Positions 1 to 5,709 of a DNA stretch of 11,351 nt are shown piece after piece; position 1 is the stretch's first letter, and every line of letters starts with the position of its first letter. The notes under the pieces are model-generated. The model saw only the letters and a program-made list of their open reading frames with translations, was not told where the DNA came from and searched no databases. Source of the DNA: an uncultured Bacteroidales bacterium. Lineage in GTDB: Bacteria; Bacteroidota; Bacteroidia; Bacteroidales; UBA932. The translations under genes and the position numbers were made by a program. The stretch is taken from assembly GCA_905235775.1 (NCBI GenBank), contig CAJOMY010000042.1, positions 1 through 11,351 of the forward strand. The letters run 5' to 3'.

Positions 1-42
1 TGCCTTTGCGGCAGGGGTCGGAACCCCTGAGAGCGCTCCTCA

Positions 43-75
43 TGAGCTTCTCGGAAGCTCACTCCATTTTTATTT
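43..75 (+). terminator. Possible intrinsic terminator of an upstream gene outside the window
   Basis: An 8-bp perfect stem (43-50 with 54-61, loop TCG) is followed four bases later by a T-rich run at 67-75. That is the usual layout of a Rho-independent terminator read rightward. A second compact hairpin lies just before it (12-18 with 23-29, loop CGGA). Nothing identifiable is encoded to its left, so the terminated gene is not known. The stem is only moderately GC-rich, so confidence is low. Confidence 0.35.
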
Positions 76-108
76 GGATTACAAACATAGGGACTTATTG
101 CCGCCGAG

Positions 109-185
109 CAGCAGGCTGCCGCACCTTCGACCTGTTGCTTCGCAACCCTACCCGGGAAAATGGTCGAAGGTGCGGCAGCCTGCTG
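109..185. repeat. Perfect 24-bp inverted repeat with nested hairpin
   Basis: Bases 109-132 are the exact reverse complement of 162-185, with a 29-base centre. The centre contains a smaller 5-bp hairpin (134-138 with 142-146). No T-tract follows on either strand, so a simple terminator is unlikely. As RNA it would form one very stable two-tier stem-loop just upstream of the yicC promoter. It could be a REP/MITE-like intergenic element or an RNA-stabilising structure. The inverted repeat is certain; the role is not known. Confidence 0.85.
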
Positions 186-219
186 TCCGATAAAACGTGC
201 GAATTTACGAATTAATCCG

Positions 220-228
220 TAAATTTGC
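220..228 (+). promoter_or_regulatory. Candidate yicC promoter, -7 box
   Basis: The bases TAAATTTGC match the Bacteroidota -7 consensus TAnnTTTG exactly. Transcription would start near 233, leaving a leader of under 20 nt before the yicC start codon. No clear -33 TTG is seen at the usual 17-23 nt upstream, so the promoter may be weak or activator-dependent. The box lies downstream of an earlier in-frame ATG at 197, which argues against that start. Confidence 0.45.
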
Positions 229-250
229 ATCCTCACCAGTGATTATGACG

Positions 251-1126
251 ATGATTAAATCGATGACCGGCTATGGCAAAGGCATTGCCGAACTCTCCAC
301 CGGGCGCCTCACGCTCGAGATCCGCACCCTGAACGGGAAGAATTGTGATATCAACATCAAATCCGTCCTTCTCCCCAAAGAGCGGGAACTGGAAGTCCGC
401 AAGACGCTCACCGAAGCGATCCAGCGCGGCACCGTGGATCTGCTGCTGACTTTCGAGCCGAAGGCCGGCCCGGCTGCCCGCCGCATTGACGCGGCGCTGG
501 TGGAAGATTATTTCCGTCAGGTCCACACCATCGGCTGCAAAGTCGGCATCCCCATGCCGAAGGAGGAGTACCTGGAGGCGATCCTGCGTTTCCCCGACGT
601 CTTTGAGGGCGGGAAGCAGGAGACCATTCCCGAAGGGGAATGGTCGGCCGTCGCGGCAGCGCTGCAGGATGCCCTGGCGGCGCTGGACGCTTTCCGCAGC
701 CGCGAAGGTGCTGCGCTCTATGCCGACGTCACCTCCCGCGTGGCGAAGATCCTCGCCCTTTACGACGAGGTGGAGACCTTCGAACAGGAACGCGTCGCCG
801 CCGTGCGCGAACGCATCCTGAAAGCCGCCGCCGACTTGCAGGTCAAGCTGGACAAGGAGCGCTTCGAGCAGGAGATGATCTTCTACCTGGAGAAGCTGGA
901 CATCAACGAGGAGAAGGTCCGCCTGCGCCAGCACTGCAAGTACTTCATGGACACCATCGACGGTGAACCCGCCCCGGGCCGCAAGCTCGGATTCATCATC
1001 CAGGAAATGGGCCGCGAGATCAACACCACCGGGTCGAAAGCCAACCACGCCGGCATCCAGCAGCTTGTCGTCCGGATGAAGGACGAACTGGAGAAGATCC
1101 GCGAACAGTCGATGAATATCCTGTAA
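251..1126 (+). CDS. yicC: YicC family endoribonuclease
   Basis: The 291-residue product matches the usual family length (E. coli YicC has 287). It starts with the family hallmark MIKSMTGYGKG and has the YicC_N domain in roughly its first 155 residues. It ends in the DUF1732 domain, with the conserved run around LDINEEKVRLRQH, GRKLGFIIQEMGREINT, GSKAN and a C-terminal EKIREQSMNIL. YicC proteins are cytoplasmic RNases; the E. coli protein has been linked to small-RNA turnover. The start at 251 is chosen because it gives the canonical N terminus. ATG 245 (adding Met-Thr) is equally possible, and ATG 197 lies upstream of the predicted promoter. In many Bacteroidota yicC is followed by gmk and nadD; here no such gene follows. 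There is no visible Shine-Dalgarno sequence, as usual in the phylum. Confidence 0.93.
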   Translation: MIKSMTGYGKGIAELSTGRLTLEIRTLNGKNCDINIKSVLLPKERELEVRKTLTEAIQRGTVDLLLTFEPKAGPAARRIDAALVEDYFRQVHTIGCKVGIPMPKEEYLEAILRFPDVFEGGKQETIPEGEWSAVAAALQDALAALDAFRSREGAALYADVTSRVAKILALYDEVETFEQERVAAVRERILKAAADLQVKLDKERFEQEMIFYLEKLDINEEKVRLRQHCKYFMDTIDGEPAPGRKLGFIIQEMGREINTTGSKANHAGIQQLVVRMKDELEKIREQSMNIL

Positions 1127-1344
1127 CCTCATCCCCGTCCTGATCGGGAATCTCTTTCCGCCAGCCTCGCGGCTTTTCTCGTAGTCGGTTGCGGAATCGC
1201 AAAGACGGTTTGGACATATTGATTTCGCGTCTGCGGGATCAGGAGGGGAAGCCCTTTTGGCAAAAACTCGAGGCCATTACCCAACGCAGGGAGATAACCA
1301 TTATGAGATCCGACTGTGGTAATGCATCATGGAAACTGCTGATG
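1127..1344 (+). other. Intergenic stretch with an ATG-less open frame
   Basis: No convincing gene is seen between yicC and the terminator on the opposite strand. One plus-strand frame stays open from 1144 to a TAA at 1354-1356. It reads rather like protein from a TTG at 1210 onward (LDILISRLRDQEGKPFWQKL and on to WKLLMKRK), but it has no ATG before 1303 and no recognised family. It may be a small gene with a TTG start, a gene remnant, or chance in GC-rich DNA. A weak 4-bp hairpin followed by TTTCTC at about 1163-1180 might terminate yicC transcription, but it is short. Confidence 0.3.
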
Positions 1345-1381
1345 AAAAGAAAATAAAAAATGGGTCGCCGCAGCGACCCAT
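1345..1381 (-). terminator. Strong intrinsic terminator of the leftward operon
   Basis: On the minus strand a 9-bp GC-rich stem (1373-1381 with 1360-1368, loop TGCG) is followed directly by a long T-rich run, the complement of 1345-1360. This is a classic Rho-independent terminator for transcripts from the regulator/ABC-F operon. It sits about 220 nt beyond the ABC-F stop codon, so the transcript carries a long 3' UTR or a separate small RNA ends here. Confidence 0.8.
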
Positions 1382-1466
1382 AAACTTGGAGCAGTGTTCG
1401 ACCTGGCATACTCCCCTCGGCAATTCTCACCGGTTAGTCCCGCAAGGGGACAATGCAAAGATGGCG
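1382..1466 (-). ncRNA. Candidate structured small RNA or 3' UTR
   Basis: These 85 nt lie on the minus strand between two T-tract hairpins. They contain several short self-complementary segments: GTCCC/GGGAC around a CTTGC loop at about 1435-1449, and GGAG/CTCC enclosing CAG/CTG at about 1389-1415. The bases CATCTTTGC at the upstream end differ from the TAnnTTTG promoter box at one defined position, so independent transcription is conceivable. I could not match it to 5S rRNA, SRP RNA, tmRNA, 6S RNA or a tRNA. It may simply be the 3' UTR of the ABC-F gene. Confidence 0.3.
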
Positions 1467-1511
1467 AAAAAAACGTGCGCCGGGAGCGCTGGGGGGCTTC
1501 TCCGCTCCCGG
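1467..1511 (-). terminator. Possible first terminator after the ABC-F gene
   Basis: A 9-bp perfect GC-rich stem (1503-1511 with 1480-1488, 14-nt loop) is followed on the minus strand, after six bases, by seven T residues (the complement of 1467-1473). The gap between stem and T-tract is longer than usual, so termination may be partial. A further small hairpin (1532-1536 with 1544-1548) lies between it and the gene. Otherwise I see nothing in 1512-1598. Confidence 0.45.
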
Positions 1512-1598
1512 GTCCGGAATGACTATGAAATGCCCGATCAGGCCGGGCCTGACGGACGGGACGGAGCTGGGCATGACAAGATAGGGAGGGGCGGGGAT

Positions 1599-3599
1599 TT
1601 AATCGGACAGTTCCAGCCAGCGCTCCTCGCGGCGGCTGATTTCGTTCATCAACGTCCGGATGCGCTCGGAGGCGGCCTGGAGCTCGGTGTAGGGGAGGGT
1701 GCCGGAGGACATTCGCGCCTCGAGCTCCGCCTTCTCGGCTTCGAGTTTCGGCAGCTCCGCCTCGATCGCCTCCAGCTCTTTCTGCTCCTTGTATTTCAGC
1801 TTGCGGGGTTTGCCGGTCGGAGGGGTCGCCGGGACGGCAGCTGCCCCTGCTCCGCTATCGGGCTTCGCTTCGCTGACGTCCGACCCTGCCCGGGTGAACG
1901 GCTCCGCAGGGGCACTGCCGCTCCCGGCTCTGTTGGAGAAGCCGAAGGATACTGAAGCGGCGCCGGTGCTGCCTGACGGCGAAGGCTCAGCCGCAGCAGG
2001 ATTCGTGGCGTCGAATCCGGTTCCCGCGCCAGCGGGAAGCGAGGATGGAAGCCGAGACGCAGGCACACCGGGCCGCTTGTCCGCCCGCGGGGCAGAGGCA
2101 CCCGCCCGGTGGGATTTCTCAAGGTCCTTGACATACGCCCGGTACTCGCTGAACTTGCCGATGAAATCCTTGACGCGGCCCTCGCCGGTGAAGACCAGCA
2201 GGTGGTCCGTCACGCGGTCCAGGAAGTGGCGGTCGTGGCTGACGATGAGCAGGCTGCCCTGGAAGTCCTTGAGATATTCCTCCAGGATATTCAAAGTGAC
2301 GATGTCCAGGTCGTTGGTGGGCTCGTCCAGGATGAGCAGGTTGGGCTCCTGCAGCAGGATGGTCAGCAGGTAGAGCCGCCGCTTCTCGCCGCCCGAGAGA
2401 CGCTCCACGCGCGTTGAGAGCATGTCGTGCGGGAAGAGGAAGCGCCCCAGCAGGCGCGTGTCGGGCACGATGTCGAGCACCGTGTCGCCCGGCCGGAACT
2501 CCATGCCCTGCTGGCGGTAATAACCGATGCGCAGGGTCTCGCCCCGGTCGATCACTCCGCTGTCAGGCTCCAGGGCACCGGTCAGCAGGTCCAGGAAGGT
2601 GCTCTTCCCGACGCCGTTGCGCCCCACGATGCCGATCCTGTCGGCGCGCTGGAAATTGTAGGTGAAGTCCCGCAGCATCGGGATTCCTTCCCAGTCATAG
2701 CAGACTTCGCGGCAGTTGATGATCTTGCCGCCGAGCCGGGCGCTGCCGCCCACGCCTTCGAAGCTGAGCTGCTGCGTGCGGTACACCTGCGCCGCGCGGT
2801 CGGCGAGCTCGTGGAAGGCGTCAATGCGGTACTGGGCCTTGCCCGTGCGGGCGCAGGGCGTGGCGCGGATCCACTCCAGTTCGCGCCGGAGCAGGTTGCG
2901 GACCTTGTCCGTCTCGGCGTTGTAGTGCGCGATGCGCTCCTGCCGCTTTTCCAGGTAGTTCTGGTAATTTCCCTTGTAGGTATAGACGGCGCCGTGGTCC
3001 AGTTCCATCACAGTGTTGCACACCCGGTCGAGGAAGTAGCGGTCGTGCGTGACCATGAGCAGGGTGCAGCGGCTGCGTTTGAGATAAGCCTCCAGGAACT
3101 CAATGGCCTCGATGTCCAGGTGGTTGGTGGGCTCGTCGAGGATGAGGAAATCGGCTTGCAGGGCGAGGAGCTCGCTGAGGGCCACCCGCTTGGCTTCGCC
3201 GCCGGAGAGCGCCGCCATGGGCTTGTCGAAGTCCTGCAGGCGGAAGGAAGTGAGAATCTCGCGCAGGCGCTGCCGGTAGTCGCGCAACTCCTCCTCGTGA
3301 AAGGAAGCGAGCTGCGGAGCGGCGTGGCGCAGGGCCTGCTCTTCGATGCCCAGGGCGGGGTCGAAGGTGTATTCCTGCTGAAGGAAGGCGATGCGGATGT
3401 CTTTCAGGAAGAGGATGCGTCCGCCGGAGTCGGATTTGTCCTCCCCGGCGAGGATGCGCAGCAGCGAGGTTTTGCCCGTGCCGTTGGGAGCGATCAGCGC
3501 AATCTTGTCGCCTTCGTTGATATTGAAGCCGATGTGCTCGAAGAGGATCTTGGGGCCGTAGGCCTTGGAGATGTTCTCGATCTGCAGGTAGCTGGGCAT
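1599..3599 (-). CDS. uup: ABC-F family ATPase, Uup type, with extended linker
   Basis: This is a 666-residue cytoplasmic protein with two ABC ATPase domains and no membrane segment. Domain 1 has Walker A NGTGKTS (39-45), signature LSGGE (131-135), Walker B with DEPTNHLD (155-162) and THDR (184-187). Domain 2 has NGVGKST (328-334), LSGGE (401-405), DEPTNDLD (425-432) and SHDR (454-457). The helical linker at about 210-270, with ELEWIR, resembles the tRNA-facing interdomain arm of Uup. The C terminus (about 599-664) is the charged coiled coil found in Uup, a DNA-binding domain in the E. coli protein, whose loss raises transposon precise excision. Uup-like factors also act on ribosomes. About 100 residues at 498-598 are an Ala/Ser/Gly/Pro-rich low-complexity linker, much longer than usual. 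The gene starts one base after the stop of the regulator gene, so the two are co-transcribed. Uup is the best fit; another ABC-F subfamily is possible. Confidence 0.9.
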   Translation of the reverse strand: MPSYLQIENISKAYGPKILFEHIGFNINEGDKIALIAPNGTGKTSLLRILAGEDKSDSGGRILFLKDIRIAFLQQEYTFDPALGIEEQALRHAAPQLASFHEEELRDYRQRLREILTSFRLQDFDKPMAALSGGEAKRVALSELLALQADFLILDEPTNHLDIEAIEFLEAYLKRSRCTLLMVTHDRYFLDRVCNTVMELDHGAVYTYKGNYQNYLEKRQERIAHYNAETDKVRNLLRRELEWIRATPCARTGKAQYRIDAFHELADRAAQVYRTQQLSFEGVGGSARLGGKIINCREVCYDWEGIPMLRDFTYNFQRADRIGIVGRNGVGKSTFLDLLTGALEPDSGVIDRGETLRIGYYRQQGMEFRPGDTVLDIVPDTRLLGRFLFPHDMLSTRVERLSGGEKRRLYLLTILLQEPNLLILDEPTNDLDIVTLNILEEYLKDFQGSLLIVSHDRHFLDRVTDHLLVFTGEGRVKDFIGKFSEYRAYVKDLEKSHRAGASAPRADKRPGVPASRLPSSLPAGAGTGFDATNPAAAEPSPSGSTGAASVSFGFSNRAGSGSAPAEPFTRAGSDVSEAKPDSGAGAAAVPATPPTGKPRKLKYKEQKELEAIEAELPKLEAEKAELEARMSSGTLPYTELQAASERIRTLMNEISRREERWLELSD
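1842..2038. repeat. Cluster of small inverted repeats inside the ABC-F linker
   Basis: Three perfect inverted repeats fall inside the low-complexity linker coding region (1806-2108): 9 bp (1842-1850 with 1906-1914), 7 bp (1999-2005 with 2012-2018) and 7 bp (2021-2027 with 2032-2038). The last two are tight tandem hairpins. Such density suggests palindromic, intergenic-type DNA that inserted in frame or expanded within the gene. Very GC-rich DNA also yields inverted repeats by chance. Confidence 0.5.
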
Positions 3600-3600
3600 A

Positions 3601-4803
3601 CTACATCAGGCCGAGCACCCGGGAGCGGGACAGCAGGCAGTCGCCCACGGACGCGGCCTTGCGGCCCAGCTGCGAGAGGACGATGGTGGTGTCCGCGGAG
3701 ACGCGGGGCAGGGAGAGGCGGTTGACCGCCGTCTTGATCGGGAGCAGGAGGTAGTCCTTGCCGACGATTAGGCGGCCGCCGATCACCACGAGGCCCGGGT
3801 TGAAGACGTTCAGCACGCCGGAGATGCCGCGGCCGAGCGTGTCGCCGATCTGCCCGATGGAGTCGATGGCGAGCACGTCGCCTTCTTCGACAGCCTTCAG
3901 GATCTCATCCAGCTCCACGTCGCCTTTCTGGTTGTAGGCGGCGGCCATCGAGGAGGCCTGTCCCTTCTTCAACTTCTCCACGATCATGCGGTGCAGCGCG
4001 GAGCCGGAGGCCCCCGTCTCCAGGCAGCCGACCTTGCCGCAGCGGCAGATGATGTCGTTGTCCAGGACGGGGAAATGCCCGAGCTCGCCGGAGTAGCCGG
4101 ACTTGCCGTAATAGAGCTTGCCGTCCATGATGATGCCCATGCCGAGACCCCAGCTGACATTGATGAAAATCATGTCGGGGTCGGCTTTCTTGCCGAGGGA
4201 CATGTATTCACCGTAGGCCATGGCGCGGGAGTCGTTCTCGATGGTCACCGGGACGTTGAACTCCTTCTGGAAAATGCTGCCCAGGGGGAGGTCGTCGCTG
4301 ACGAAATAGGTGAGGCTGTAGCCTTTCTCGGGATTGACGCGGCCGGAGAGGCTTACGCCCACGCCGAGGACCTTGATCCAGGGGATCCCGCTGCGGATGA
4401 CCTCGTCCATCACCATGCGGCACATGGTGCGGAAGGAATTCTCGTTGGCGACGAGCACGAACTCGATGTCCTGGATGTAGGAGATGACCTTGCCCTTGAA
4501 ATCGCTGATGGCGATGTGGAAGTGGTGGCGCGCCACGTCCACGCCCACGAAATAACCCGCGTCCGGGTTCAAGCCGTATACGCTGGGGCGGCGGCCTCCG
4601 GAGGTGCCCACCTTGCCCTCGTCCTTGAGGAAGTCCTCTTCGATGAGCTCGGAGACAAACTTGGTGATGGTGGGGACGCTGATTCCCAACGCCCGGCTGA
4701 AGTCGGCGATGCTGAAATTGTTGTGCGTGATGCACAGACGGAGGATTTCGCGTTTGACAGCAGCGCTTTTGCTGGAGGGATCGTTGAGGAAAGTGGAGGT
4801 CAT
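3601..4803 (-). CDS. ROK family (NagC/XylR-like) transcriptional regulator
   Basis: This 400-residue protein has an N-terminal winged helix-turn-helix (about 14-72, with FSRALGISVPTITKFVSELI) and a sugar-kinase-like ROK domain. The ROK zinc motif CRCGKVGCLE (253-262) and the sugar-binding ELGH (240-243) are present, as is the ND pair (190-191) at the usual catalytic Asp position. The phosphate-binding DxGxT motif near residue 89 is degraded to DVARH. This fits a sugar- or sugar-phosphate-sensing repressor or activator rather than a kinase; the ligand is not predictable. A start 20 codons upstream (4863) is rejected because a -7 promoter box (4831-4838) lies inside that extension and the extra residues are not ROK-like. 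It is the first gene of a two-gene operon with the ABC-F ATPase and is divergent from the HAMP/trkH operon. Confidence 0.9.
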   Translation of the reverse strand: MTSTFLNDPSSKSAAVKREILRLCITHNNFSIADFSRALGISVPTITKFVSELIEEDFLKDEGKVGTSGGRRPSVYGLNPDAGYFVGVDVARHHFHIAISDFKGKVISYIQDIEFVLVANENSFRTMCRMVMDEVIRSGIPWIKVLGVGVSLSGRVNPEKGYSLTYFVSDDLPLGSIFQKEFNVPVTIENDSRAMAYGEYMSLGKKADPDMIFINVSWGLGMGIIMDGKLYYGKSGYSGELGHFPVLDNDIICRCGKVGCLETGASGSALHRMIVEKLKKGQASSMAAAYNQKGDVELDEILKAVEEGDVLAIDSIGQIGDTLGRGISGVLNVFNPGLVVIGGRLIVGKDYLLLPIKTAVNRLSLPRVSADTTIVLSQLGRKAASVGDCLLSRSRVLGLM

Positions 4804-4825
4804 ATCGGTTCGCGTAAACACAGGC

Positions 4826-4859
4826 TTGTGCAAAAATATAAAAAGTTTCCCTATATTTG
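4826..4859 (+). promoter_or_regulatory. Candidate promoter of the HAMP-trkH-helicase-peptidase operon
   Basis: TTG at 4826-4828, a 23-nt spacer and TATATTTG at 4852-4859 fit the Bacteroidota consensus TTG-N17-23-TAnnTTTG. Transcription would start near 4865, about 20 nt before the ATG at 4885. It faces the regulator's own promoter, so the two -7 boxes lie only 13 bases apart on opposite strands. Confidence 0.6.
4831..4838 (-). promoter_or_regulatory. Candidate ROK regulator promoter, -7 box
   Basis: Read on the minus strand, TATTTTTG (4838 to 4831) matches TAnnTTTG. Transcription would begin near 4825, giving a leader of about 20 nt to the ATG at 4803. No good -33 TTG is seen 17-23 nt upstream, which is where the candidate operator lies. 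Confidence 0.5.
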
Positions 4860-4860
4860 T

Positions 4861-4887
4861 CATTATTTTTGAAGAAATTTAATAATG
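4861..4887. promoter_or_regulatory. Candidate ROK operator palindrome
   Basis: CATTATT (4861-4867) and AATAATG (4881-4887) form a perfect 7-bp inverted repeat with a 13-bp centre. The inner 23 bp (4863-4885) run from TTATTT to TAATAA across 11 bp. This is close to the size and ends I recall for NagC/Mlc operators (TTATTT and AAATAA). The site overlaps the start codon of the HAMP gene and lies in the -33 region of the ROK promoter. A bound regulator could therefore block both directions. The palindrome is seen; the assignment to this ROK protein is inference. Confidence 0.4.
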
Positions 4888-5709
4888 TCGTTCAAAAAGT
4901 TCTTCAAACGTCTCCGGGAACGCCGGCTGTCCCTCAAGACGAAACTCATCCTGAGCATGTTGTCGATCGCCGCCATCCTGCTGGTCTCCCTGCTGATCTC
5001 CGTCATGGAGTATTCCGGGATGAGCAATTATGTGTCCGACCTGATCGCTGACGACATCAGCAGCATCAACGTGGCCAACCGCCTGGCCGATATGAGCAAT
5101 ACCTACAACCTGCAGATCCTCGAGGTGATCGGCGACGAGACCTCGCTGCGGGTGCCCGCCTTCGACGATGGGTATTTCAAGTCCCACTGCGACTCGCTCC
5201 GGTCGAGCGTGCCGTCCAACACGGTGAAGCCGCTGGCTGATTCGGTGATGTATTCGTATTCCGCGTACATGCTGACCTCGCTGGAGCTGGAGGACGTGCT
5301 GCAGTCGGACTTCATCGACACGCGTTCCTGGTATTTTGAGCGGCTGCAGCCGCGCTATGAGCGCCTGCACAACGACCTGGGGGCACTCTCGAGCGCCATC
5401 TACCAGGACTTGGCGAAGAATTCCGCCACCTTCGAGGGGGGGTTCTACCGGAGTATCATCCCGGGCATCGTGGCGGTGGGCGTGGGCCTGCTGCTGGTGG
5501 TGATGCTGCTCTCTTTCCTGCTGGCTTTCTACGTGAACCCGCTCTACAGGATGCTGGACGGCCTGGACGCATATCGCTCGCAGGATAAAAAGTACACCGT
5601 CCGCTTCGACGGCGACGACCAGCTCTCCCAGCTCAACGACGGCATCTCCGAGCTGGCCAACGAGAACCGGCAGCTTCGCAGCCGGATCAAGACAATGGGC
5701 AGACCATGA
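4885..5709 (+). CDS. Two-TM HAMP-domain membrane protein without output domain
   Basis: The 274-residue protein has the front half of a receptor or sensor kinase. It begins with a short basic cytoplasmic tail, then TM1 (about 20-41), an extracytoplasmic helical region (about 42-189) and TM2 (about 190-215). A HAMP-like stretch follows, with Pro219 in FYVNPLYRML and a second helix around DDQLSQLNDGISELANENRQL. It then stops, with no kinase, cyclase or chemoreceptor domain. The gene overlaps trkH by 4 nt (ATGA), which suggests translational coupling and possibly a physical or regulatory partnership with the K+ channel. Alternatively it could be the remains of a degraded sensor kinase, but the clean ending and overlap argue for a functional short gene. 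The start at 4885 follows the predicted promoter directly. Confidence 0.8.
   Translation: MSFKKFFKRLRERRLSLKTKLILSMLSIAAILLVSLLISVMEYSGMSNYVSDLIADDISSINVANRLADMSNTYNLQILEVIGDETSLRVPAFDDGYFKSHCDSLRSSVPSNTVKPLADSVMYSYSAYMLTSLELEDVLQSDFIDTRSWYFERLQPRYERLHNDLGALSSAIYQDLAKNSATFEGGFYRSIIPGIVAVGVGLLLVVMLLSFLLAFYVNPLYRMLDGLDAYRSQDKKYTVRFDGDDQLSQLNDGISELANENRQLRSRIKTMGRP

Noticed and set aside
1..43. Minus-strand ATG at 43 reading off the left edge (MRSALRGSDPCRKG), with a TAnnTTTG box (82-89) upstream of it.
   Set aside because: Only 14 codons are visible, they are Arg-rich, no -33 element is present and the stretch is full of hairpins. Not enough to call a gene.
2..193. Plus-strand frame open from the left edge to a TAA at 191-193, a possible tail of an upstream gene.
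   Set aside because: The adjacent frame is open over the same stretch, the product shows no family features, and the frame runs through a terminator-like hairpin and the 24-bp inverted repeat.
1382..1466. Possible 5S rRNA or tRNA, because of short pieces such as CGAACAC and GGTCGAAC.
   Set aside because: The pieces are in the wrong order and spacing. No acceptor stem, T-arm or 5S helix set can be formed.
4834..4858. AAATATA/TATATTT inverted repeat as an operator.
   Set aside because: It results from the two opposing -7 boxes and needs no separate explanation.
3601..4863. Longer ROK start giving an N terminus of MTNIGKLFIF.
   Set aside because: A -7 promoter box lies within the extension and the family N terminus fits the ATG at 4803.
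1699..4872. Long plus-strand open frames opposite the ABC-F and ROK genes.
   Set aside because: They are complements of well-supported genes in GC-rich DNA, with biased low-complexity products and no recognisable domain.
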